A stretch of 64,000 nucleotides of DNA from Gibbula magus (taxonomy: Eukaryota; Mollusca; Gastropoda; Trochida; Trochidae). The translations under genes and the position numbers were made by a program. The stretch lies in assembly GCA_936450465.1 (NCBI GenBank), contig OW388293.1, forward strand, positions 49,900,040 through 49,964,039, read 5' to 3'. The notes under the pieces were generated by a model that saw only the letters and a list, made by a program, of their open reading frames with translations, was not told where the DNA came from and did not search any database. This document shows positions 1 to 12,400 of the stretch, in pieces. Positions within the stretch are counted from its first letter, which is position 1. Each line of letters opens with the position of its first letter.

Positions 1-922
1 AGATATCTTTGATTTGCAGAACTATGCAAAATTGGATTCTATTTGCTTCGGCTTTATTTTTCTTCAAGTCTAGATTGGCTCAGAAATGTCGGGAATCTGG
101 GTAATGTTTATGTTTAGTAGTCCTACGTACACTGTTCTGACAAAACAATATTACTTTATAAAAAATCACACTAGACAATATTGAAGAGTCAAATATACAT
201 GTAAGGCAATCTCAAGCTATAGTCGGCCTTTTCTTGGTTCAACAATGCTGTTGAACTTAGAACTTCAGATCAAGCCTTTTCAAATGGTTATACCTCCGTA
301 TACTCTTACAAATGATGTATTTCTGAATGTATGAATGTTGAAATATATATCTTATTATATAATGATATATCTTCCCTGCAACTTAACTTGGGAATCATGC
401 TCTGTAACAGCCCTTCAGGATGCCAGTCATGAAATTATTGTAAATTAAGAACTTTGTATTATTTTTATGGTATGTAAAAGAACAGTTGACATGTCTAGTT
501 TAATTCCATGTATAGAATATACTATATCGTCAATCTATATATGATTTATTTCACTGAAAAATTCCAGAACCTAGTGTTTAGAAAGTAATTTTGGTTGACG
601 GTTGACGAATGAAGGATGTATTAAATAATTTGGTTTCATGTTATGGGACATGATGTTATAAAAGCTGGCTTGTGTTTTTCACAACTTCAGCTTTTGTTTT
701 TCACAACTGTTCCGAGGGTAAGGTTCTTGACTTGTGTTTTGTTCTGTCGAATATTTTCACAATCTCATTCATATCAAATTAACGCAACCCCGAGCCTCGA
801 TGCGTTCTTGGTAGTAGCATGATATGACCTCTCCGTAGCAGTAGCCTACTCAGATAAAGAACGCAGCGAAATACGAGTGTTGTAATCTGATTTTAGTGAG
901 ATTGTTTTTAATGATCTTTATG

Positions 923-1286
923 TTAAAGGGGCAGTAGCACGTTTTTCGCAAATTTTATTTTTTCGAATTTCTCATTTATAATGATAGTTTATGTCATTTA
1001 TATTTACTTTAGAGGGTAAAACATCGTATTAAACAAACCAATTATCCGTAGTGGTAATAACGATGTTGCGTATAAAGCAAAAATTGCATGGCGGCAATTT
1101 TATTGTGAACACAATTTATTATTTCAAATGACAACAAAAGATTCCCATGGCTTTACGGAACCATGTACACTCGTTTTTTAACTTGATTTTTCACAGACAG
1201 AATGGTGTTTTACAAAAGGTGACATTATTTTTCAAATACATTTCATCAACTTATTTCAGAGAAAAAACGTGCTACTGCCCCTTTAA
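923..1286. mobile_element. MITE with 24-bp terminal inverted repeats
   Basis: The left end, TTAAAGGGGCAGTAGCACG plus a T run (923-946), is repeated in perfect inverse at 1263-1286. The interior of about 316 bp has no coding capacity. Related but diverged ends (TTAAAGG..CAGTAGCAC and GTGCTACAGC.CCTTTAA) occur at 8152-8264 and 23284-23362, so this is a small dispersed family. I infer a non-autonomous DNA transposon. No autonomous partner is visible. Confidence 0.7.
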
Positions 1287-1514
1287 ATGCTGCAATATTT
1301 CGGAAACTGCTTACTGTCATCGACGTTATACACACAACGCATATAAAGGCAAGGTGCAGATGCGGATACAGGTGTTTAGAAGGGGTGTTCACGACCTCAA
1401 AATACTCATGAGAGTGGGGTTGGGTGAGGTATAGGAATCTCGTTGAGATGCAAGATACTGCATGACAAAAATAGTAGGCTACCACACACACTAACTTGGT
1501 TTATTTGTACATTG

Positions 1515-1687
<173 letters not shown>

Positions 1688-2039
1688 AATAGGTGTACAC
1701 AAGTTTAATATTTAATGCTGCCGTCAGTTTGTCTCAAATATCCAAAGTGATCCTACTACAGCTAGGCCATAATTTTATACTTGATTTATAGTGAGCTTGT
1801 TTAATCAAAGCTAAAGAGAAAAGCTGTGATGTTTTCAACGATCTATAATTACTTTGTTTTAATTAATGAGCTAAATTAAAAAATCACACGCATTAAACAA
1901 TATTATTCAATAGACTTACAATTTAACGTTAAAATATAACATAGTCCATTGATGATAATAAATCAACATTCCCTTGTACTTCTGTTTACATTGACTTCAA
2001 TAATTACTTTCACTGCGCAAAAAAGGAACAAGGGAGATA

Positions 2040-2173
2040 ATTCAACAATTGCCGCGAGATGGCGTTATGCACAGTAAACTAACTATCATGGTTTTCGCAA
2101 CTGAAGAGGTCTAACTAGCTGAATCATGAAATCGGAGTATTTATGATATAATATTAACCGTTTATGAAGCCAG
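2040..2173 (+). other. possible non-coding first exon of CNOT2
   Basis: The stretch ends in a plausible donor (GAAGCCAG then GTAATT at 2174). The next exon starts at a good acceptor at 3462 (TTTTCCCAG) and carries the CNOT2 start codon 35 nt further on. A GAGATGGCG motif near 2056 resembles the start-site motif of many housekeeping genes and opens a 7-codon upstream ORF. The 5' edge is a guess, and no transcript evidence is available to me. Confidence 0.3.
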
Positions 2174-3496
2174 GTAATTGCTGTTTTATATATAATGACA
2201 GTAAGAACCCATTCTCTCTTTTCTAATCTTCTCATCCGTCAGATTTTGACAGAAAATCGTTTTTCAGTAAGGAAGGTCAAGGTCGCTTTAGAATATACCA
2301 TTTCGCACAATGTCTTGCCATCTTGGGATGAAAATTATTAAATTAAGGCATTTATATGCAGGTAAGACGATATAACAAAATCAGTTTCATGATAAGTTAA
2401 AGCATTAGAATATGTAGATGATGTTAGTAACAGTAGAATGTTTTGATAAGTATTAATAATGCTATAATGTGTGAAATGTTCTTCGATTGGATTATTCCAC
2501 CTGTCTAAAATAGAATTGGTACTGTCTAATATTAAACCAATAAAAAATATGGAAACAAACCAATATTGATAGTTTTGAAACATACTTGTCTTAAATGATA
2601 AGTAAATTAAGAAATGTAAGTCGGCAAGCTGAAGAATGTTCATATGCTTTGATTTTGATAAACATTATGAAATGTTCTTACACAAATTCATTTGAAATTT
2701 AGGCGACTTAATTAGCCTTTATAGTGAGCATATTGAGACAGTTGACAATAAAGTTGTTAATAAAGTTGTTAATGAATGTGTCTTAACATAATCAAACTAA
2801 ACTAATTGTTAAAGAGAATCTAAACTTTTTTGGAACAAAGAAAGTGAAAGTAAAGATCTAACATCTAATAACTTCCTCAAGTTGATCATTATGTTGTTAG
2901 ATCCCATATGCTGTTTATGAACCTTGGTAAACATTTTCAGGTCTGAAGGATGTATTGCACTATTTCTCTTGTGTATTTCCCTATTTTGTTTCCTTCCTCC
3001 AATGGTTAACATTGTCATACATGTCAGGTTACAATCAGGTTTTGAGTTGTGTGTGAGTAAGATTTATCATTTATTGTCAGAATAATACCACCCTTAAACT
3101 AGATGACTTATGATGGTATTGTATTATTTAACGTCACATATAAAAATGTAATTTGTCTATTTAAATTTTAATAAACAAAAACTTTAAAATTAATAAAGAA
3201 GATAAATTGAAGTGTGATTTGTTCTTTCATATCTAATACTTTACAATCAGTGTATGGAATAAGCTTGAAAAATAGCCAGTCCAAAAGTATGATTTTGTCA
3301 ATTTTTCAAAAGTTTACAGGCTGAAGTAAATATGTTACCAGGTTACAGGCTGCCTTATTTCATACACAGAAATATGATAGCTTTACTTTTTGAATTATTT
3401 TAAAATGCAAAATGACTTTGATATAAAACGTTGAAAGGATGTTTGTTTTTTGTTTTCCCAGGCCACTAGCTACTTGATTCCTTGAGACAATAAGAT

Positions 3497-6400
3497 ATGG
3501 CCTTTCGGAACCAGCTAGACAGTATGACAGGCCTTGGGGGCGGGGCTGTAAGTGGAGGGGGCGGAGTCACAGGAGGAGGGGGCGGAGCCCCTGGATCACA
3601 GTAAGTAAACTAATATTTATTCGAGTAGTGCTATTTAGTAGAAGGGCTGGGATGATACACTGAACTTAATATCTGAAACTATCTGATACCATGGAATGGA
3701 ATTTAGAAATAGAGTTTGTTTGAATCTTAAGTTTCCGATTGAATGTAATGACCTTTTTATGCTTGTACTTTGCATTAAAATTTCTCTGAGGTGTCATAAT
3801 CCATGTTTGTGATGCATAGGAACATCAATGCTTTCATTTCATGTATCATTCCAACCCTATTTAGAAGTCTTTACTAACTTATACACTGCCTTGGACAAAG
3901 TATCATTTGAATGATATTTTAGTGCTCGCATGAATGTTAGTATTGTTTAAATAAGACCAGTCCAACAGCCTATAATGCCCCCTTTACACTACGACCAAAA
4001 TACTAATTAATTGATAATTTTGAGGATTTCCGTAATTCAGTCACGTTACAGGACCACGGAATTACTGATATTTGTGGTATTTAGTTAAAATTGTACAAAT
4101 TATGTCCAGAACTCACACTGCCTTACAGAAATCTATCACAAATCATAAACTAATGTTATGAATCTGTTTGTGTTATGGATTGACTGAATGCAGGTTTGAA
4201 TCAAACATTACTGTCCTACAACTGTGACTATTCAGGACAATTTGTGGCATTTATCTTAAAAGGTCTCCTCTTTCCCTATCTTGCAAATAATTTTTCATCT
4301 TGTTCATTTGTGGATTTTGTGTTCACACAATCGTCAGTAGATCAGTATCTTAAATCGATGATAATGATATGTATAGTTATACAATTACTGTCGTTGAAGA
4401 ATATTCTTTTATGTACACCGATGAGTTATTGCCATTCTAAACATTTGCAACAAATTCCTGACTGCTCAACAATTGCAAGAACTGACTACAAATGTACATC
4501 TGAATCAGTAAATTAATGCACAAACTGAAAATGATTCAACTGCAAATCCGCAAATTTATCAGTTTGTGAGATATCATTCTTGGTCCTAGTGTGAAGGGTG
4601 TATTTGCTGGTCTTTAAACTTTTGTTCACGATAGTATCTCTATACTTTTATATCTGCCATTTAAATTGACAAAATTACACTTTCAGATTGGCTTGTTCTA
4701 GTTTATTTAATAGACGGCTGTTAGTCGTGAATCTGATTTAGAGGATTCTATACAGGAATTCTACCTTGTGAACAAATGAATACACCTGGGGGCCTTAATT
4801 TGAAATCAATCAATACAATTTACGCATTACCTCATCCTCGGTTACCCATGGTTTTATATATGCTCCGTTACTCTCCACTATATCACCCATTGGAAACCGT
4901 ATCAGAGAAATCTATACTCAAATTACCCGCCCTTGGCCGGCGTAAGCCAATCAAACTGCTACGCAGCTTGGACCTGCGAGCCAATGACAATTCATATCAC
5001 TTTGTTTCAAAGCAAGCGAGATCATTATGTTAGCCATCCGTCACCGGTTATCTCCCTTGGCCATTTCTGTCTTATCCAATTGAGCATTTTCTTTGGTTAC
5101 TGACTTCGTCACGCTGGCCAAGGGCGGGTAATTTGAGAACAGATTCCCCTGATAAGGTTTCCCATGGGTGATATAATCGAGAGTAACGGAGCATATATAA
5201 AACCATGGGTAACCGAGGATGGCATTACCTGAGATTCCTGAAATGTTCAGAGATACATCTATTGACCAACCTCAGATTGTTCCCTTTGTTAACGAGTTGT
5301 GATTCCTGTAAATTGGCTGCCCAGAACTGTTTTGTTCTAACTTCTTCATTAGCCATAGTATTGATATTCTTGGTGTGCACATGTAGATTATAATTTATAG
5401 ATAAAGAATTAACTATGTGTGCAATTCTGTGTAGCACTGTGACTGTCATGTAAAAGGATACTGTCTGCATAACTAATACTTTATTTGAAACTCCAGCAAG
5501 TGTTCTTCATTTACTCGTGAATGATTGTTTTTTTCATGGAGTGTGGTTTCTGCACAATGATTTTTGCTTGACCTCTTAAACGACTTTCAGATTAGTATTA
5601 CAAAACACATACCGGTATGTGACTTGCTAGCATGCATTAATGTCTTACATATTAAGTGAAAACCCTGTTATACAGACAATATGATCACAGTTGATTCCTG
5701 ATTCCCGACAAGAATCTAGCTAAAAATAATGAAAATAAGAACGTGTTGATTGTTACATTTCCTTAATTAAAACGACACGCATATTTGAACCGGATATTAC
5801 TCGGACATACATTAGTATGTAAAACCAATTAAGACATTCAGTCAGTGACATGTGATATCATCTTATTGTTCGGCTTTGGTGCATTGCAATAATAGTCAAA
5901 ATTTGCATAGAGATGCAGAGAAGATTTTTGGTTTTGGATGGGGTTGAAAATAGTGCAGATGGCAGTTTCAAGTATTTGCAGGTGACGATTAACTGAGGTC
6001 TAACTGTTCTTGTGTAATGGCAGATAACCATAAACTTGTCAACATTAGCTGTAAATCTGTAATATGTACAGAAATATTTCATTGGTAACTGAATATAAAA
6101 CATGAACCATATAAGGCCAATCATACAATCACAGGTAGTTGTTCTAGCCAATCAGACAGACTGTTCAAGAGCAGGTAGCTGAAGCAGTAATAGATACCTT
6201 GATTCAATTATTAGTGTAGATTCTTGTAATTGAATGTTGCCGCTGATATCCAAGGATGAGCTTTCGCAAGATTCTACCAGCTGGCATTAAGGGCCATTCT
6301 AGCAATGAAGTATCAAGAATGTTGTGTATTTCTGTTTGCATCAGTTCTATAGTTTAGACTGCGAGACTAACACATTGCTCCTGTCTTGTTGGTAACAGAA

Positions 6401-9400
6401 GGTTTGGCGCAGATCCTTTGTCATGGAACGCCCAGTAAGTACTCGATGGATGGTCGGTGATATCTAACCCTGTTGACCTTGACCTTTGTACCAACCAGCA
6501 CGATTGTTCTTTCCTTGCGCTTTCAGTAGCATCTAAGGTTGCGAGCTGTTCACATCTAAAATCTGGACCTAATTCATCAAGTTCATGTTCATTTCATGTT
6601 TATCGCATGTGTTGGTTCATTTCATGTTTTGCATGTAAAATAACAGAAAACTGTTGTGGATACATGGTTGTTTTCTGGTATTAAAGTTGTAAACTTTGTA
6701 CTTTTACCTGTAGCAGTTGACCCTATTTACCTTGAGATGCAAGATATCCAAAAGACATTTTGGGAATAAATTTTTATGAAAACATCCTAGCACCAATCTT
6801 TTCACCACCTACCCAAGACACCTCCAATGATTGCAGTGATCAACACAGTGTTTTCTCATGGCTTATCACACTGAACAACATTTTTTAAAATCTCAATTTC
6901 TGAAGATCCAAAATCAGTTAATGACTTCATCTACCAAGGCATTTATAACTTACACTTGGCATCTTTGGCATCATGATTTAAAACATGTTTTGAATTTGTC
7001 AAGATTGTGTTATAGCATGGCTTATTAATGGGCCATTTATACTTTGTATCCATTTCGTTATTCTTGTATGATATAAGTATGCTTGCAAGTTCCACACCAT
7101 TGCAAAGCCACAAAGGTGTTTGGAACTTTCTTCCTGCAATGTATTCTTGCAGGCAGCTTTACAATCACCCTACCCCGGACACACATTTACTGCACCCATC
7201 CGAAAACCCTGCTGATTCAGATTCAACAGTTACATGCAGCCAATGGAATGTCTGTCATAGCCTATCTTAGGCAGTGGCTATTTCAGGAATATTTCCTTTG
7301 TTAATTAAATATTATTTTAAGTTGACCATTCTGAATCTTTTGGCACTGAATTATTAAACAGGTTAAGTCTCAAATATCCTAATCATCTTAAATATCAGAT
7401 AAAATTCTGGGTGATGTGCTTGTTGGAATTTCTGTGCGAGTTTATAATGTTAACAATGGTCTCCGAGGCGTTGACGATAATTTTGTTCAATCCATCAATC
7501 GTCTGCTATGTGGTGTAGGCGTGTTGTTCAAGTCAAGTGTTCATAAATACATTATTAATTTCACTTGAGTCAGCATAAAATCAATATTTTCTTTAAGTAA
7601 CTGAAAATGTATGACTTAAGTTGTGAAATGATATATATTCAATTTGAATTGTTAACGAATAAAGTTAAGATAATATAATTTGAATTTTGAAGGTAAACTA
7701 ATGAATTATTATGTATGTTTCATATAAATTGTAAAAGCAAAACATTTGTAGAAAATGAATTAGAGATTGAAATCACTTTAAATTACATGTGATTATTTTG
7801 TGGAAGATCTATAGAATCTATCTATAGAATGTTTATGTTAATATCATAGTTTAGATATGAATTATATAAATATTAAATATATGTAAAACATCTTTAAATA
7901 CTTTATATAATTAGAGATATATAAAGCATCTTTAAAAGCTTTATAGAAAAAGATATTATTTATTTATAAAATGAGTGTTATGAGATTTAACTTCATTTCC
8001 CTCTTGTAAAATATTCACTGGGGTACCAGAGTTTACCAGAGCAAAGTTTATAAGTATAATTGTGTAAAAAAAAGTTATGGAAAAACATCAGTCGCTTGAT
8101 AAAGTAGAATGATTGTCACCGTCCAGTTTGAGATGAAGATTCACATTTGTATTAAAGGCACAGTAGCACCCATTAACTTACCAGTATATTGTATAAACTT
8201 TAATGATAAATCATAAATTTGAGAAAACATAATATGCCCAAAAAATGTGCTACAGCACCTTTAAAAAGTTTAGCCCCTTAAATAACAATTTTGCTCCCCT
8301 ACAAACACTTAGTTCTTGGTTTTTCATAAAAGACTAATGATATGGCTGACAATTCATCCGCAAAGTATCTAAGCATAGCCCAGATAAGTAATTCATAATA
8401 AATAAAGATGTTTTATGTATAATGTATCTTCTATCTTCTTCCACCTTCCGCTCTACAATATCCTTGCCGCTAATGGCTAATTCCCAAGCGATCCTTAACA
8501 ATAACTCACTCACTCCTTAGCCTTTGATTCTGCATAGAGAAGATGACACCAAACAATTCTCTAACCACTGAAGTATGGACAGATCCAACGACTCCCAGGT
8601 TTCATTGTGTGCCTATGTTTGACAGATTCAGCATGAACAAGAAGACGGTGACCGAGCCTCCGCCGGGACAGAGACGCACCTTCGGTATGATCGGGATGCC
8701 ACAGCAGAAAACACAATCCAGAAAACACGTAAGTACAATCACAGAAACTTGGAATGGTAGAAGATTGTCGTCGATTTGCTGTGATCAGGAGGAAGAAAAA
8801 AATAACCGGGAAATATGTAAATACATTCACAAACACTTCATTAATATTTGGTGCCATTTCACTAAGTGATCTTATCCCTAAAGTCAATTGTCAGCCAATC
8901 TTTCAATATAATCAAAAGTTACTGTCACCATGTGAAAATTTAAAAATATCTCTGGCCAAAAATATTAAGTCACTGTCCAAATGTTTGTAAAAAATTATAT
9001 AGAGTCATACAACGTTTGTCTCCAGCATAGAAGTGAAATCACTATATGCAACAGAAAACAGACCAAAAATGTTGCAAAACATGATTACAACTGGGTATTT
9101 TGTTTATTTCAGGGAATGTTCGACCAAGACGAAGACACTGATCCAAGTTTATATTTCAGTCAGTTCCGACCAGACAAGGAGGTAATGTTTTCAAATTGAA
9201 TGATTGTGTATATTGCAGAGATGGGAATTTATTTAAGGAGAACATAGATTATTTTAGGTCCAAAGGACTTCATCGTTGATATGATTTCCTCGCCGCTAAT
9301 GGCTGCAATACTGCCGAAGTGGCGTTAAACGATAACTCACTCACTCACTGATATGATTTTGCAGGATTGATTGCAAACCATGTGTTCATCATTTGTTTCT

Positions 9401-12400
9401 ATAACAATTATAGGAAATGTCTCTTTCAAGAGTCTAAGTGAATATTAAGATAAATGATTAAGTAACATATCATGGGTTCTCATATCAATAAATCATAATA
9501 ATTTTACAATACCATCCCCATGATTCATCTCCTCAGGAGATTTTTGTGGTATGCCATGCTGTCCCCATTGAGAGTTACCTCCCTTGCGAACAGTCATTAC
9601 TAATTTCTTTTTTCAGATGACATCTCAGTCCCCTTCCCAACTCTCCGGGTTTGGGAACACCTTCTACAACCCAGGTTAGTGGATCTCCTTGCCTTGAAAT
9701 GTTTAATTTCAGAACAAAAATATGTTCACCTTGTGATCACTCATGTTGAAAACAGTTTCAAGGAATATAAGGTGCAGCTGATGTGAGATATTCCAGTTGA
9801 TTTTGAATACATTTGTTTTCTTACAAATGCTGATAAGAAAATATTTGCTGACATTTATTTTTGAATATGAAAACTGTAGTACCTTTAAGAAAAACTTAGT
9901 TCAGAAAAGGTGATCTTTGAGAATAATAAAATGTATTTCTCTCTTCCTAATTTGCCAGTGATTGTAAAAATAGTGTTTAGAAAGAACATAATGAACTTTC
10001 TCTCAAAAGAAGTAGATTTATCTCCTTCATATTATCAGTGCTTTGAATGTGTTGTATATTTCATGTTATAAAAGATGATAAAATAATGTTATTATCAATA
10101 ACATCTGTGAAGATGAACAGTGTGAATAACGGGAGTAGAGTTGCCTGTTTCAGGTTTGCCAATGCCTCAGCGGAATATTGGCAGTAGTCAGTTCCCTGGT
10201 CGGACGAGTTCCGGTCACATCACACCCACCAGCATGAACCCTAACTTCCCTATCAATATACAGCAGCCCCAACACTCTCCAAACAGGTACTGAGTCAAAC
10301 GTTGTCTCCAAATAACATGTGACTGATACATTTTCAAAATAATGACCTAGTTGCCAACCAATTACTGCTTAACTTAAGGTACTGGCTGCACGAAGGCCAC
10401 CTTTATAAGATATTTGATAAACTAAATAACCACTTAAAGGATCACGATGCATTTGCAGAGTTTAGGGAGTGTGCATTATTACCCGCACCGCCGTTTGGAC
10501 CCGCCACTTACATGTGATGTCTTTTGACAGAAGGAATGATGCTGATTCACTGGTATATCAATAAAAAAAATGTAAGAATCTAAACTCGTGCAGATTCCTT
10601 GATATCATGATCGCACAATGTCATCAAGAAGAAAAGTCTTCTAATTATTAAGGTTATTGTTTATTAGAAATAATCAAAATATGATGAAGTATTGAGTGTT
10701 TCTATTTGTTTGATATCTTTTCAGCTTATCGGTGATAGGTCCTCGTGTATTAACTTCGAACCAGTCCAACCAACCAATCAACAATCTACAGAAACGGACC
10801 ACACTCTCATCAGCTTTCGGAAGGTGTGTATTTATTGTGAATATAACAATCCGCATTCAAGCTAAGAAATTCTAGATGGGTCCACAAGAGTTATTTTGCA
10901 GAAGGTCTAGGTAAATTTTTCCCTCATAATACAATTGATTTCCACAAATCTTGTCTCTCTGATCTTGTGATTAAATATTAGATAAAGTAGTGATATTTCA
11001 CTTGATATGAATTGAATTTTAATCAGGTTGTCTGGTCATTTGAAATGTCATTTATTTGTGATATTTTAGTGTGAACTGAATTTCAACCAATCATATTGTT
11101 TTCCTTCCAGTGGAGGACCAATCACAAGTATCACAAACAGCTTTGGGTTCCAGGGGGGCAGGCAAGGTAAGACACTCGTAATCAATGGCCGTTTTTAAGA
11201 TTTTACTTCATGATTGATCACTCAAATTGCTTGAACATATCGATGAGAATTTTCTTAAGAGTCTCCTCATTTCAGCTGTATAATTTAGAAGGCCTGATGA
11301 ATTTATTTTCTGGCCTTGTGACGTCTATAATCCACATTTCCTCTAGAACTGATGCACCCAAAAAGCTAAAATTTAGGGATTAATAGATTATCATTTAATT
11401 TGATGAATGGTTTTGTCACTTAGATGATGTGATAATTGTGTTTCCAGGCAATGATAACAGTCATCCATCACTCGACTTGTCCGAGTTTCCATCATTAAGC
11501 AACCGGGCGAGCCTTCCTACAAACCCCATGCCAACAGCCCGCAACTACGGTAGGCTCTCTCAGTCCTTGACTCCTCTTTCCTCTCCTTGGTGGCTCAAGA
11601 GAACTGTGTTTGCAAATTCCTTTAAGATGCTCCCTGCTGCAGGCCGCATAGACAGCCATCACTCATCTGATGCTCACTGTAAACACCTGAATATTATCCA
11701 GCAGGCTAAAGGTTAAATGTGAAGTGATGTGTGATGGCACTAGTGATAGTATTACATTTCACATTTCAACTTCATGAAAGGCAACTGTGTCTTCCCATTT
11801 GTTCACATTTCATTGTCCTCATTCATCTGATGTCAATATCCTAAGTTTGGATCTGCTTCTGTCCATAGGTATGGTAAGCAAAGTAGTTCCCGACCCGACG
11901 CCGGAGTTTAATATTACACAAGAGGAGTTTCCTGCTCTCCCAGGGTCAACAAGTGAGTATATTGTAATAATCCAGTACATTGTTATAACCCAGTACATTT
12001 TAATAGTTGAGTACAATTATAATACTCAAGTACATTTGTAATAATAAAGTATGTTATAATAAATGAGTACAAAGTGTATTGAATATATGGTACAAATGTA
12101 ATAATTGTTATGACGAATGTAATAATTGTAATGACAAATGTAATAATTGTAATGACAAATGTACTAAGTGTAATGACAAATGTACTAAGTGTAATGACTA
12201 ATGTAATAATTGTAATGACAAATGTACTAAGTGTAATGACAAATGTAATAATTGTAATGACAAATGTAATAATTGTAATGACAAATGTAATAATTGTAAT
12301 GACAAATGTAATTATTGCTAGTAGAAAGGTAATAATTGTCAATACAAAGGTAATAACTGATAATAAAAATGTAATAATTCAGTAATTGAGCCTTGAGATG

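Noticed and set aside
655..725. TATA-box promoter with a first exon
   Set aside because: TATAAAAG and a donor-like GTAAGG are present, but no downstream coding exon could be tied to them.
4776..5393. Open frames of 85 and 62 codons
   Set aside because: They lie within or next to the foldback element in CNOT2 intron 1. The inverted arms create matching frames on both strands.
12100..12345. Direct-repeat array considered as a CRISPR
   Set aside because: Units are contiguous with no unique spacers, and the genome is eukaryotic. The same holds for arrays at 25465-25735 and 32125-32390.
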